NCBI RefSeq assembly: GCF_015708085.1
Contig: NZ_JADNYM010000027.1
Span: 1-64,000 of the forward strand
Source: Arthrobacter terrae
GTDB taxonomy: Bacteria > Actinomycetota > Actinomycetes > Actinomycetales > Micrococcaceae
Length of the DNA: 64,000 nt
Reading direction: 5' to 3'
The translations under genes and the position numbers were made by a program. Below, in pieces: positions 1-8,310 of this stretch. Positions within the stretch are counted from its first letter, which is position 1. Every line of letters begins with the position of its first letter. The notes below the pieces were generated by a model that saw nothing but the letters and a program-made list of their open reading frames with translations, did not search any database and was not told where the DNA came from.

Positions 1-519
1 GATTTGTTCTGGTTGGAGGACTGCACGCCGGCGGAGAACCAGGACGCCTTCCGGCTGGTCCGCTCGCATACGACGACGCCGTTGGCGGTCGGTGAGGTGT
101 TTAACACGGTTTTTGATTTCCAGACCCTGATCCGTGAGCAGCTGATTGATTATGTGCGGGCCGCGTCCACGCACTTCGGGGGGATTTCGCCTTTGAAGAA
201 GGTCATGGACTATGCCGCGCAGTACCAGATTAAGTCCGGTTTCCATGGTCCCACCGATGTTTCCCCGGTCGGGTTGGCCGCGCAGACGCATCTGGGGCTG
301 GCGATCCATAACTTCGGGATTCAGGAATACATGGAACACAGCGGGACGACGAATACCGTCTTTGAACAATCCATGACCTTCGCCGACGGGTACCTGCATC
401 CGGGGGAGAAACCTGGACTCGGTGTTGAACTCAATGAAGAAGCCGCTGCGTCCTTCCCGTACCAGCAGGCGTACCTGCCCTACAACCGTCTGGCCGACGG
501 CACGGTGCATGACTGGTGA
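1..519 (+). CDS. manD: D-mannonate dehydratase-like enolase-superfamily enzyme, 3' part
   Basis: Only the last 172 codons are present; the window opens inside the gene. The segment has the barrel and C-terminal features of the ManD/RspA branch of the enolase superfamily: [11 protein letters not shown], the GEVFN strand, [20 protein letters not shown], and the ending [18 protein letters not shown], which matches the usual ManD C-terminus. Family knowledge: Mg-dependent dehydration of D-mannonate to 2-keto-3-deoxy-D-gluconate in hexuronate catabolism; some members act on D-gluconate or have very low activity. The stop TGA overlaps the GTG start of a gluconokinase remnant, so the two were once an operon for sugar-acid use. 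The active-site residues of the N-terminal domain lie outside the window, so substrate cannot be judged. Confidence 0.85.
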   Translation, partial: DLFWLEDCTPAENQDAFRLVRSHTTTPLAVGEVFNTVFDFQTLIREQLIDYVRAASTHFGGISPLKKVMDYAAQYQIKSGFHGPTDVSPVGLAAQTHLGLAIHNFGIQEYMEHSGTTNTVFEQSMTFADGYLHPGEKPGLGVELNEEAAASFPYQQAYLPYNRLADGTVHDW

Positions 520-686
520 AAGCGCTTACCCCGGTCCCGGTCCTCCACCCGACGGTCGTCATGATGGGTGTATCCGGCTGCGGGAAAACCACCATCGGCG
601 CCCTCGTCGCTGCTGCCCTGGACACACCGTTCGTGGATGGGGATTCCCTGCACCCGGTGGACAACATCGCGAAGATGGCGTCCGGG
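516..686 (+). pseudogene. gntK: Gluconokinase, N-terminal remnant
   Basis: The first 57 codons are a clear gluconokinase start: a P-loop GVSGCGKTT, then DGDSLHPVDNIAKMASG, the substrate-binding start of the GntK family (normal length about 165-175 residues). After MASG the family sequence stops and the reading frame runs straight into the ribosome-binding site and start of an unrelated glycosidase gene. A deletion has therefore removed roughly the last two thirds of gntK. It overlaps the manD stop codon by translational coupling. The product would lack the lid and the C-terminal half and is not expected to phosphorylate gluconate. Confidence 0.8.
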
Positions 687-698
687 TGGGGGAGCGAA

Positions 699-890
699 AT
701 GGACCGCTTTAGCGTGGACCTCACCGCTGCGCCGCTCAACCTCGACGAGGACGCCGTCGCCTGGGTTGACGGCACCATCGAGTCGATGAGCCTGGAAGAG
801 AAGATCCGGCAGCTGTTCATCAACCACAACCCACTGCCGGCCCCGCATTGTCGGACCCAACCTGCCGGCCCCGGAGAAGCCATAATGTAG
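699..890 (+). pseudogene. Glycoside hydrolase family 3 (beta-hexosaminidase/beta-glucosidase type), N-terminal remnant
   Basis: ATG at 699 has its own purine-rich ribosome-binding site (gggggagcg) and opens with MDRFSVDLTAAPLNLDEDA, then IESMSLEEKIRQLFINHN, the typical N-terminus of bacterial GH3 enzymes (SLEEKIxQLF). After about 44 codons the similarity ends and the frame closes at 890 with an unrelated tail. It is in frame with the gluconokinase remnant, so translation could produce a 124-residue chimera. Two deletion junctions, near 687 and near 831, explain the arrangement. Assignment to GH3 rests on the SLEEKI motif region only. Confidence 0.65.
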
Positions 891-1129
891 ACTGACACTC
901 TAATGGACAGCAACTCTAGGGGCCGGCACCCGGGTTCGGACTGTGGAACTAACCACAGGTCCTCGAACTTGGCATATGCCGGCAGACCCCGCACTCGTGC
1001 CCATCGTTCTCCTACACTTTCCACGGCCACAGTTTCCGCGGTCGGCTGCGCTGCAGGCGCTTCCGACCGGCCTCCGCCCGCCACCTTCGGCAGCCAGCCG
1101 GACCACCGCCGGGGCGGGGTTAACCGCTG

Positions 1130-2563
1130 ATGGAGTGGCTGCTCTTACTCGTCGGGCTCTTGCTGATCCTGGGCACCGGCTTCTTCGTCGCCGTCGAATT
1201 TTCCCTGCTGGCTCTGGATCAATCGACGGTGCAACGCGCCATTGACGGCGGAGATTCTGCTGCGGGCCCGCTGCTGCATTGCCTGAAATCACTCTCGACC
1301 CAGCTCTCCAGCTGTCAGCTGGGTATTACACTGACCACGCTCTTGACCGGGTTCGTCATGGAGCCATCGGTCGGTGCCCTGCTGAGCCGGCCGTTGACCG
1401 GTTTGGGGCTGGATCCGTCCGTGGTACAGCCCGTCGCGCTGGCTGCGGCGATGATTCTGGCCACCCTGCTGTCCATGCTGATCGGCGAACTGGTGCCGAA
1501 GAATATGGCGATCGCGCGCGCTTTTGAAATCGGCCGGGCCTTGGCGCGGCCCCAACTTGTCTTCACCACCATCTTCAAACCGGCCATCCTGCTGCTCAAT
1601 GGCTTCTCTAATCGTGTGCTGCACCTGTTCGGGCTGGAGGCAAAAGAGGAGATTTCCGGAGCGCGCTCCCCGGCCGAGCTTGCTTCGCTGGTTCGACGTT
1701 CGGCTGACATGGGCACTCTTGACGTGCGGACCGCCAATTTTGTGGCCCGCACGCTGAAGTTTGCGGACCGGACGGCCGCGGATGTGATGACGCCGCGTAT
1801 TCGGCTGGTCAGCATCGAAGCGGATCAGTCCGTGGCGGATATTGTCGAGGCTGCCCGGCGGACGGGACATTCCCGGTTCCCGGTGATTGGCGATTCCCCT
1901 GATGATGTCCGGGGGGTGGTGCATGTGAAGAAGGCCATCGCCGTGCCATCCGGCAGGCGCGCTCAACTGCAGGCCGGCGCCATCATGACTGATGTCCTGC
2001 GCGTTCCGGAGACCATTCATCTGGATGCGCTGCTGACCGAACTCCGGGAGGGGAACCTGCAACTGGCCGTGGTGCTGGATGAATACGGCGGAACGGCCGG
2101 AGTCACGACCTTGGAGGACCTGGTGGAGGAAATTGTCGGCGAGGTCTCCGATGAACATGACCGGACCAAGCCGGGTGTGCTGCAAAGTGCGGCCGGAGAA
2201 TGGTTCTTCCCCGGGCTGATGCGTCCCGACGAGGTTTCTGAGCAGGTGCCCGGACTGACCGTGCCGGACGAATCGAGCTATGAAACGGTGGGCGGGTTTG
2301 TGATGGCGGCGCTGGGCAGGATCCCGCTCGTGGGCGATCTTGTCGATGTGGGCGGCGGGCAACTGGAAGTGGAACGGATGGACCGGCGCAGGATTGACCG
2401 GATCCGCTTCATCCCCACTGCGTTTTCCGAAGGTACTCCGGAATCCGCCGGCGGCGCCCAGCTGCCCGGTCGTGATGTGCCCGGTCGTGATGTGCCCGGT
2501 CGTGATGTGCCCGGTCGTGATGTGCCCAGTAGAGATGTGCCCAGTCGGGGAGGGGCCCGATGA
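1130..2563 (+). CDS. CNNM/HlyC-CorC family membrane protein with CBS pair and C-terminal repeat tail
   Basis: 477 residues in the usual order: a DUF21 membrane domain (about 1-190, starting MEWLLLLVGLLLILGTGFFVAVEFSLLAL and containing the signature GELVPKN near 121), a CBS pair (about 205-330, with DVMTPRIRLVSI and VVLDEYGGTAGVTTLEDLVEEIVGE) and a CorC_HlyC domain (about 345-430). The family exports or gates divalent cations (Mg or Co) at the cytoplasmic membrane; old hemolysin names are historical. The last 30 residues are a tandem GRDVP tail not expected in the family. The gene is followed by a second paralogue with a 4-bp ATGA overlap, so the two are co-translated. The start has only a weak upstream ribosome-binding site. 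Confidence 0.9.
   Translation: MEWLLLLVGLLLILGTGFFVAVEFSLLALDQSTVQRAIDGGDSAAGPLLHCLKSLSTQLSSCQLGITLTTLLTGFVMEPSVGALLSRPLTGLGLDPSVVQPVALAAAMILATLLSMLIGELVPKNMAIARAFEIGRALARPQLVFTTIFKPAILLLNGFSNRVLHLFGLEAKEEISGARSPAELASLVRRSADMGTLDVRTANFVARTLKFADRTAADVMTPRIRLVSIEADQSVADIVEAARRTGHSRFPVIGDSPDDVRGVVHVKKAIAVPSGRRAQLQAGAIMTDVLRVPETIHLDALLTELREGNLQLAVVLDEYGGTAGVTTLEDLVEEIVGEVSDEHDRTKPGVLQSAAGEWFFPGLMRPDEVSEQVPGLTVPDESSYETVGGFVMAALGRIPLVGDLVDVGGGQLEVERMDRRRIDRIRFIPTAFSEGTPESAGGAQLPGRDVPGRDVPGRDVPGRDVPSRDVPSRGGAR
2465..2554 (+). repeat. 15-bp in-frame tandem repeat encoding P-G-R-D-V
   Basis: Four identical units of cccggtcgtgatgtg (2465-2524) are followed by a diverged unit (2525-2539) and a degenerate one (2540-2554). 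The unit is a multiple of three, so the tail of the upstream HlyC/CorC-like protein can grow or shrink without frameshift. Confidence 0.95.
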
Positions 2564-3636
2564 GTGACTGGTCCGGCATTCTCTGGCTGGTGGTGCTGCT
2601 TGCGGGTAATGCTTTTTTTGTTGGCGCTGAATTCGCCATCATGTCCGCACGCCGCAGCCAGATTGAGCCGCGCGCGGAGGCGGGGTCTGTCCGTGCCAAG
2701 ACCACTCTGGCGGCGATGGAGAACGTTTCCCTGATGCTGGCGTGCTCACAACTGGGGATCACCGTCTGCTCGCTGCTGATTCTCAATGTTTCGGAGCCGG
2801 CGATTCACCACTTACTGGCGGGCCCGTTGTCCGCGGTGGGTATCTCCGATGACATTGCCGCTCCGGCAACCTTTGTGCTGGCATTGCTGGTGGTCACCTT
2901 TTTGCACGTTACGTTCGGCGAGATGATCCCGAAAAACATTTCCGTTTCGACGGCGGACAAGGCGGCCCTGCTGCTGGCGCCACCGCTGGTGTTCATCGGA
3001 AAGCTGGTGAAACCGGTGATCTTTTCGCTGAACTGGCTGGCGAACCATATTGTGCGGCTGTTCCGGATCGAGCCCAAGGATGAGGTCACCTCAAGCTTTA
3101 CCTTGGAGGAAGTCCAGTCGATTGTGCAGGAGTCCACGCGCAGCGGTCTGGTGGATGACCAGACCGGGCTGATTAACGGTGCCCTGGAATTTTCGGCCCA
3201 AACGGCGGGCAGAATCATGGTCCTGCGCGATGCTTTGGTCACGCTGCAGACGGCGGCGACGCCGGTGGACTTTGAGCGTGCGGTCCGCCGCACCGGGTTC
3301 TCCCGATTTGTGCTGGCGGACGATTCGGGGAATCTAACCGGCTACATGCACGTAAAGGACGTCATTTCGATCCCGCAGGAAAGCTATCAGCTGCCCTTTG
3401 CGGAGAGCCGGGTGCGCTCGCTGGTCAATATTGGAATGGACGATGAGATCGAGGATGCGCTGGCGACGATGCAACGCACCGGGTCGCATCTGGCCCGCGT
3501 CATTTCCCCCGACGGCGGCACTCGAGGCGTCCTGTTCCTCGAGGACGTGATCGAAGAACTGGTCGGTGAAATCCGCGACGCCACCCAGGCCACCGGGCTG
3601 CGCCGGTTGGGTGGGCAGGGTACCGGCGAGGACTAA
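2560..3636 (+). CDS. CNNM/HlyC-CorC family membrane protein, short paralogue
   Basis: 358 residues. It has a DUF21-type membrane domain (MSDWSGILWLVVLLAGNAFFVGAEFAIM... with GEMIPKN near 126) and a CBS pair (about 195-340, with YMHVKDVISIP and GVLFLEDVIEELVGEI). It lacks the C-terminal CorC_HlyC domain of its upstream neighbour and ends soon after the second CBS motif, which is common for the second gene of such tandem pairs. The ATGA overlap with the preceding gene implies translational coupling, and the two may form a heteromer. Role by family: divalent cation transport or homeostasis. Substrate not shown by the sequence. Confidence 0.88.
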   Translation: MSDWSGILWLVVLLAGNAFFVGAEFAIMSARRSQIEPRAEAGSVRAKTTLAAMENVSLMLACSQLGITVCSLLILNVSEPAIHHLLAGPLSAVGISDDIAAPATFVLALLVVTFLHVTFGEMIPKNISVSTADKAALLLAPPLVFIGKLVKPVIFSLNWLANHIVRLFRIEPKDEVTSSFTLEEVQSIVQESTRSGLVDDQTGLINGALEFSAQTAGRIMVLRDALVTLQTAATPVDFERAVRRTGFSRFVLADDSGNLTGYMHVKDVISIPQESYQLPFAESRVRSLVNIGMDDEIEDALATMQRTGSHLARVISPDGGTRGVLFLEDVIEELVGEIRDATQATGLRRLGGQGTGED

Positions 3637-3648
3637 CGGCACCATCCT

Positions 3649-3712
3649 TGATGCGAATCGTTCCTATTTGCGTTATGCTGAAGCGAGCTTATTCGTAATT
3701 ATTCTCATCAAG
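3649..3712 (+). promoter_or_regulatory. Probable regulatory region of the zinc uptake operon
   Basis: This short AT-rich stretch lies between the HlyC-like gene and znuA. It holds an imperfect inverted repeat (gcgaat...atttgc, about 3653-3671) and an AT-rich block cgtaattattctcatc (3695-3710) in the position where a Zur operator would be expected, given that a Zur gene lies just downstream. Neither block is a clean match to a consensus I can verify; this is a positional inference. Confidence 0.25.
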
Positions 3713-3733
3713 CAGGAAGTGAAGGCCATCCTA

Positions 3734-4660
3734 GTGCGCCGTCTTATTGGTATCTGTGCTGCGGGGGCAGCAGCAGCGGTGTTGCTGGCGGGCTGCGGTA
3801 ACGGTGCGGCAACGTCCCCAGCAGAACCGGCGACGACGGCGGCGGGCAAGATCCGGGTGGTCACCTCCACCGACGTTTACGCCAGCATCGTGGAAAGCAT
3901 TGGCGCAAACCGCGTCCAGGTCAGCTCCCTGATCAATAAACCAAGTCAGGATCCGCACTCCTACGAGGCCACGGCCCAAGACAAACTCGCCATTTCCAAG
4001 GCCCAGCTCGGCGTGGAAAACGGCGGCGGCTATGACGGTTTCTTCGACCAGCTTGCCGGCGGCGGAACCTTGGCGGAAGAGAGGATCCTCAACGCCACGG
4101 ATATTTCCGGGCTGCGGACCGAGGCCAATAAGGACGATTTCAATGAGCACGTCTGGTACAGCCTGCCCACGGCCGTTAGAGTAGCCGATGCAGTGGCCAC
4201 GCGGCTTGCTGAGCTGGACCCGGAGGCAGCCGGCATTTTCAAGGACAACGCCGCAGCCTTCAAGAATTCTGCAGCGCGGATAAGCGAAATGCTCGCCGGT
4301 CTGAAGGCCGGGCACACCGGCCAGGAAATTGCGGTCACCGAGCCGGTCCCGCTGTACCTGATTCAAGAGGCAGGCCTGGTGAACAAGACCCCGGCGGCCT
4401 ACAGTCATGCCATTGAAGATGGGCAGGATGTCCCGCCGGCAGTACTGCAGGAAACCATCGAACTGGTGGGTAGCCAAAATACCCGGTTCCTGGCCTATAA
4501 CGACCAGACAGAAGGACCGCAGACGCAAGTGCTGAAGAAGGCCGCCGTCACAGCCGGAATCCCGGTGCTCAACTTCAGTGAAACGTTACCCGCCGGACAG
4601 GACTACCTGACGTGGATGGCCGCCAATGCCGACAGCATTAAGAAGGCCATCAGCCAATGA
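3734..4660 (+). CDS. znuA: Zinc/manganese ABC transporter substrate-binding lipoprotein
   Basis: 308 residues from a GTG at 3734, chosen because it gives a canonical lipoprotein signal: RR, a hydrophobic stretch, and the lipobox VLLAGC. The mature protein has the cluster A-I metal-binding fold: IRVVTSTDVYASIVESIG, DPHSYEATAQDKLAISKAQ (first His ligand), FNEHVWYSLPTAVRVADAVA (second His region), and TEPVPLYLIQEAGL. Role: captures Zn (or Mn) outside the membrane and hands it to the ZnuBC permease. First gene of znuA-znuC-znuB; its stop overlaps the znuC start (ATGA). The adjacent Zur gene supports zinc as the metal. An extra-long His-rich loop, typical of some ZnuA proteins, is absent. Confidence 0.88.
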   Translation: MRRLIGICAAGAAAAVLLAGCGNGAATSPAEPATTAAGKIRVVTSTDVYASIVESIGANRVQVSSLINKPSQDPHSYEATAQDKLAISKAQLGVENGGGYDGFFDQLAGGGTLAEERILNATDISGLRTEANKDDFNEHVWYSLPTAVRVADAVATRLAELDPEAAGIFKDNAAAFKNSAARISEMLAGLKAGHTGQEIAVTEPVPLYLIQEAGLVNKTPAAYSHAIEDGQDVPPAVLQETIELVGSQNTRFLAYNDQTEGPQTQVLKKAAVTAGIPVLNFSETLPAGQDYLTWMAANADSIKKAISQ

Positions 4661-5526
4661 GCTCTCTTTCTTCGGCACGGTCCGCGGCTCCGGCTCTCTC
4701 CTCACGGTCGGCTGTCCCTGCCGCCTCGGCCCCGGCGGTAGTGAACCTCGCGGACGCCAGCCTGGGCTTTGGCGAACGTCTGCTGTGGGATGGACTGGAC
4801 CTGCAGATTATGGCGGGGGAGTTCTTCGCCGTGCTCGGGCCCAACGGCAGTGGAAAGACCAGCTTCCTGAAAGTGCTGCTGGGACTGCAGGCCCTGACCC
4901 GCGGAAGTGTTCGGGTGGGCGGGGAGGCGGCGCGCCGGGGAAGCCGCCACATTGGCTACATTCCGCAGCAAAAGGGCTTCGCAGCAGATACTCCGCTGCG
5001 CGCCCGTGATCTTGTCGGTCTTGGGGTGGACGGACACCGCTGGGGAGTGCGGTTAGGCGTGCGCAGGCACCGGCGCCGCGTCGATGAACTCTTGGACCGG
5101 GTTGGTGCGGCCGACTATGCCAACGTCCCCGTCGGGCTCCTGTCCGGCGGCGAGCAGCAGCGCCTTCGAGTTGCCCAAGCGCTGGCTACGGATCCGCAGG
5201 TTTTGCTCTGCGACGAGGCCTTGCTCTCCCTCGACCTGCATCATCAGCAAGCCGTCAGCAGGCTCATTAGCGACCAATCTCGGCACAACGGCAGCGCGGT
5301 GGTCTTTGTTACCCACGAAATCAACCCGATTATTGAGTATGTGGACCGCGTGCTGTACCTGGCCGGCGGTAAGTTCCGGATTGGCGCCCCGGAAGAGGTC
5401 ATGACCACCGACGTGCTCTCCGACCTCTATGGCACCCACGTCGAGGTGCTGCACACCAACGGAAGAATCGTCGTCGTCGGACTGCCCGACGCCACGACCC
5501 ACGGGCACGCAGCGGAAGGGCACTGA
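4657..5526 (+). CDS. znuC: Zinc ABC transporter ATP-binding protein
   Basis: 289 residues with a 28-residue Ser/Ala-rich lead before the ABC domain. Walker A GPNGSGKT is at 61-68, the signature LLSGGEQQRLRVAQAL near 163, and the H-loop in VFVTHEIN. Walker B reads LLCDEALLSLD, with Ala where most importers have Pro in the DEP turn; the catalytic Glu is kept. It powers the ZnuB channel at the inner face of the membrane. It overlaps znuA by 4 bp, and its stop shares one base with the znuB start, so all three genes are coupled. Confidence 0.88.
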   Translation: MSSLSSARSAAPALSSRSAVPAASAPAVVNLADASLGFGERLLWDGLDLQIMAGEFFAVLGPNGSGKTSFLKVLLGLQALTRGSVRVGGEAARRGSRHIGYIPQQKGFAADTPLRARDLVGLGVDGHRWGVRLGVRRHRRRVDELLDRVGAADYANVPVGLLSGGEQQRLRVAQALATDPQVLLCDEALLSLDLHHQQAVSRLISDQSRHNGSAVVFVTHEINPIIEYVDRVLYLAGGKFRIGAPEEVMTTDVLSDLYGTHVEVLHTNGRIVVVGLPDATTHGHAAEGH

Positions 5527-6440
5527 TGACTTTCCAGGACTTCATGGATGCGGTCTTGAACTTTCAGAATTACGGTGAACTCCTGCCGCTGTTTCGTGAC
5601 TCCATTCTGGCCGGTGCCATCCTGGGGCTGGTGGGCGGGCTGATCGGCACCTTTGTGATGATGCGTGATCTGGCGTTCGCCGTGCACGGTATTGCCGAAC
5701 TGTCCTTTGCCGGTGCCGCCTTTGCCTTGTTGGTGGGCGCGGACGTGATTCTGGGATCCTTGGTCGGCTCGGTGCTGGCTGCGCTGGTGCTCGGTATCAT
5801 GGGCGTGCGGGCGCGGGACAGGAACTCTGTAATCGGTGTGATCATGCCGTTTGGCCTGGGTCTGGGGATTCTGTTCCTGGCGCTGTACCAAGGCCGTGCG
5901 GCGAACAAATTCGGGCTCTTGACCGGTCAGATAGTCGCGGTTGATTCAACAGCGCTGTCCATGCTGGCCGGTGCCGCCGTCGTCGTTATTGCCGGCCTGC
6001 TCATCATCTGGCGGCCGCTTACCTTCGCCAGCGCGGATCCGGAAATCGCCTCCGCCCGCGGGGTACCGGTCCGCACGCTGTCCTTGGTGTTCATGTTCCT
6101 GCTGGGCATTTCCGTGGCGCTGTCCATTCAGGTGGTCGGTGCGCTGCTGGTGCTGGCGCTGCTGATCACCCCCGCTGCGGCGGCGTTGCAGGTAACGTCC
6201 TCGCCCAAGCTCGTGGTGCTGCTGAGCATCGGATTCGCCATGCTGTCCACCGTGGGCGGGATCCTGCTGGCGCTCGGCGGCCGCATCCCGGTCAGCCCTT
6301 ACATCACCACGCTGTCATTCTTGGTCTATGTCAGCTGCCGCGGCATCGGCGCCTACCGGCGCAGGCGCGGCCGCAGCGGGCGGATTGTGCGCGTAAAGGC
6401 AACGGAACCTATTACGGTCAGTGAACTTTCCGCGCTGTAG
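5526..6440 (+). CDS. znuB: Zinc ABC transporter permease
   Basis: 304 residues, with about eight hydrophobic segments and the ABC-3 family pattern: FRDSILAGAILGLVGGLIGTFVMMRDLAF at the start, ASARGVPVRTLSLVFMFLLGISVALSIQVVGALLVLALLITPAAAA in the middle (the family-typical VGALLV-ALLITPAA segment), and a basic C-terminal tail after the last helix. It forms the membrane channel of the ZnuABC importer. Last gene of the operon; the convergent zur gene ends 69 bp downstream. Confidence 0.9.
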   Translation: MTFQDFMDAVLNFQNYGELLPLFRDSILAGAILGLVGGLIGTFVMMRDLAFAVHGIAELSFAGAAFALLVGADVILGSLVGSVLAALVLGIMGVRARDRNSVIGVIMPFGLGLGILFLALYQGRAANKFGLLTGQIVAVDSTALSMLAGAAVVVIAGLLIIWRPLTFASADPEIASARGVPVRTLSLVFMFLLGISVALSIQVVGALLVLALLITPAAAALQVTSSPKLVVLLSIGFAMLSTVGGILLALGGRIPVSPYITTLSFLVYVSCRGIGAYRRRRGRSGRIVRVKATEPITVSELSAL

Positions 6441-6465
6441 TTATTTGGCCTGGTGAGCTATTACA

Positions 6466-6484
6466 GTCCAGCGACGAGCTGGAC
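6466..6484. terminator. Short hairpin between convergent znuB and zur
   Basis: GTCCAGC (6466-6472) and GCTGGAC (6478-6484) form a perfect 7-bp stem with a 5-base loop in the gap between the two convergent genes. No clear T-run follows on either strand, so termination is suggested by position only. Confidence 0.35.
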
Positions 6485-6508
6485 ACTGCCGTCATTTGGA
6501 TGCTTCGA

Positions 6509-6967
6509 TCAGTTCCCAGCGGCTTTGGTGGAGCACTCGGGGCAGAGGCCGACGATCTCCACGGTGTGCTGGACCTCGGTGAAACCATGCGCAGCAGCCG
6601 TTTTGGCCGCCCAGCTCTCCACTTCGGGCGCCTCAATCTCCACAGCTTTTCCGCACGTGCGGCACAGCAGGTGATGGTGGTGCGCAGCCACCGAACAGCG
6701 ACGGTAAACCGCCTCACCCTCGGCATTGCGCAGGACATCAACCAAACCGTCCTCCGCCATGGACTGCAGGATCCGGTACACCGTCGCCAGCGCCACTGAC
6801 GACCCATCGCTTTGCAGGCTCCGGTGCAGCTCTTGAGTACTGACAAAGTCATCCAGCTGATCCAGCGCGGAACCGACCGCCACGCGTTGCTTCGTGATGC
6901 GCTGTTCCCTGCTGGGACGCGGCAGCTGCTTGCCGGCACTGGTTTGCGACGTTCTTGCCTCGGACAT
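6509..6967 (-). CDS. zur: Fur-family zinc uptake regulator
   Basis: 152 residues. The N-terminal winged helix includes TKQRVAVGSALDQLDDFVSTQELHRSLQ and VALATVYRILQSMAEDGLVDVL. The C-terminal dimerisation part carries the metal ligands: HHHHLLCRTCGK (CxxC plus His cluster) and GLCPECS (second CxxC of the structural zinc site). Position next to znuACB marks it as Zur rather than Fur. Expected role: represses the zinc uptake operon when zinc is sufficient. It is convergent with znuB and divergent from the MBL-fold gene. Confidence 0.87.
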   Translation of the reverse strand: MSEARTSQTSAGKQLPRPSREQRITKQRVAVGSALDQLDDFVSTQELHRSLQSDGSSVALATVYRILQSMAEDGLVDVLRNAEGEAVYRRCSVAAHHHHLLCRTCGKAVEIEAPEVESWAAKTAAAHGFTEVQHTVEIVGLCPECSTKAAGN

Positions 6968-7108
6968 TACTGCTGCTCGCTTCCTTGCGTGGGTCAGCCG
7001 CCCCGCTAGTCCAGATTATCAGTGCACGGCCATGCAGCTCCTGGCCCTTCGCCAATGTTCTTAATGCGTACCTTGGTACACACGCAAGCACGGACGTAGG
7101 CTGGTGGC

Positions 7109-7765
7109 ATGAAGCTGACAAAGTACACACACGCCTGTGTCCGGTTGGAAAAAGACGGCCACGTTCTGGTGATCGACCCCGGAATCTTCTCCGAAACAGA
7201 CGCCGCTCTAGCGGACGCCAGCGCAATTCTCATCACTCATGAGCACGCGGATCACCTTGACTCCGACGCGGTTGCGGCGGCGATGAGGGGAAACTCGGAA
7301 TTGGTGCTCCATGCTCCCGCGGGCGTTGCAAAGGAGCTGCGAAAGAAGGAACCTACAGCCGCAGACCGGGTGAAGGACGTTGAACCAGATTCGGACTTCT
7401 CAGCGGCGGGCTTCGCGATTCGCACCTTTGGCAGTCAGCACGCGCTGATCCACCCGCTGGTTCCAATCGTCGCCAACATTGGTTTTTTGGTGGACGAAAA
7501 TGTCTACCACCCGGGGGATTCCTTCACAGTGCCCGACGGCGTCCAAGTACAGACGCTGCTCGTCCCCATCCACGCGCCGTGGTCCAAGACCGCCGAAGTC
7601 ATTGACTTCGTCATCTCCGTCAGGGCACCGAAGGCCTTCCAGATTCACGATGCCCTGCTTAACGAGCAAGGACTGAGTTTCTCCGAGGGACATGTGGCAA
7701 AGGTCGGAGCCAAATACGGCACTGAGTTCCGTCACCTCGCCCCGGGCGAAAGCGTCCAGCTCTGA
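7109..7765 (+). CDS. MBL-fold metal-dependent hydrolase (UlaG-like branch)
   Basis: 218 residues, compact MBL fold. The family motif HxHxDH is seen as THEHADH at 43-49. A second region, FVDENVYHPGDSF in spirit (here LVDENVYHPGDSFTVP), supplies further metal ligands. The domain resembles the short UlaG/YfnB-type beta-lactamase-fold proteins (beta-lactamase superfamily domain) whose substrates are mostly unknown. It is divergent from zur, so zinc control is possible but not shown. A 40-bp copy of its central coding segment reappears at 11589-11631. Confidence 0.82.
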   Translation: MKLTKYTHACVRLEKDGHVLVIDPGIFSETDAALADASAILITHEHADHLDSDAVAAAMRGNSELVLHAPAGVAKELRKKEPTAADRVKDVEPDSDFSAAGFAIRTFGSQHALIHPLVPIVANIGFLVDENVYHPGDSFTVPDGVQVQTLLVPIHAPWSKTAEVIDFVISVRAPKAFQIHDALLNEQGLSFSEGHVAKVGAKYGTEFRHLAPGESVQL

Positions 7766-8310
7766 GAAACTGAGTCATAAAGCGGGGGAGTCAGACGTTG
7801 GCGACTATGAACCGTGTCTCCCGCCGGCTCCTCCGTCGGCGTCTCAACACGCCCCCGGAAGCCACGGCCACCACTTCCAGGGAAACATCCCCGCGGCTTC
7901 CTCAATCCCTGAACCGATGACAAAACCTGCCACTGCCGAGCGTGGCACATCGTCCAGCCGGCGGCATTAGCGTCGTGCAGGAAAATGATCGTTTCAGCCG
8001 CTGCCGGGATCGTGCCGGTCCCGGAGTCGAACGTGAGCATCTTCATCGTCACCGCCACTTCTCGCCGCGCGTCATCACGAAGCGCTTCCAGACGTAATCC
8101 CAAGAGGTGACGGCGGCAATTATGAGAACGAAGGAGCGACTGAGAAGCATGGTCGTGGTGGCCGTGTCCAAGGGCTGGTGGCAAACGGGATGAGCTCTCA
8201 GGTCATGGGAAAGGAGCAAGCGCAATTCTTGTCTTCACGGGGGAAGAGCGCCGGGGTGCGCGACCTTCAGGCCCTCGCCGAGGAGGCACGATTGTTCACT
8301 GAGACCGGTT
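7766..8310. other. 545-bp stretch without a supportable gene
   Basis: Open frames exist on both strands but none shows a family motif or a good ribosome-binding site. The right end carries a forward frame with MGKEQAQFLSSRGKSAGVRD, which I cannot place. The stretch joins directly to a broken hipA, so it is probably decayed accessory DNA. Confidence 0.5.

Noticed and set aside
1289-2362. A reverse open frame of about 357 codons opposite the HlyC-like gene
   Set aside because: Antisense shadow; rich in His, Arg and Gln as expected for the complement of a GC-rich gene.
7732-8184. A reverse frame of 150 codons with a protein-like middle (VTMKMLTFDSGTGTIPAAAETI)
   Set aside because: It runs into the end of the MBL gene, has no ribosome-binding site and no recognised family; not enough for a gene call.
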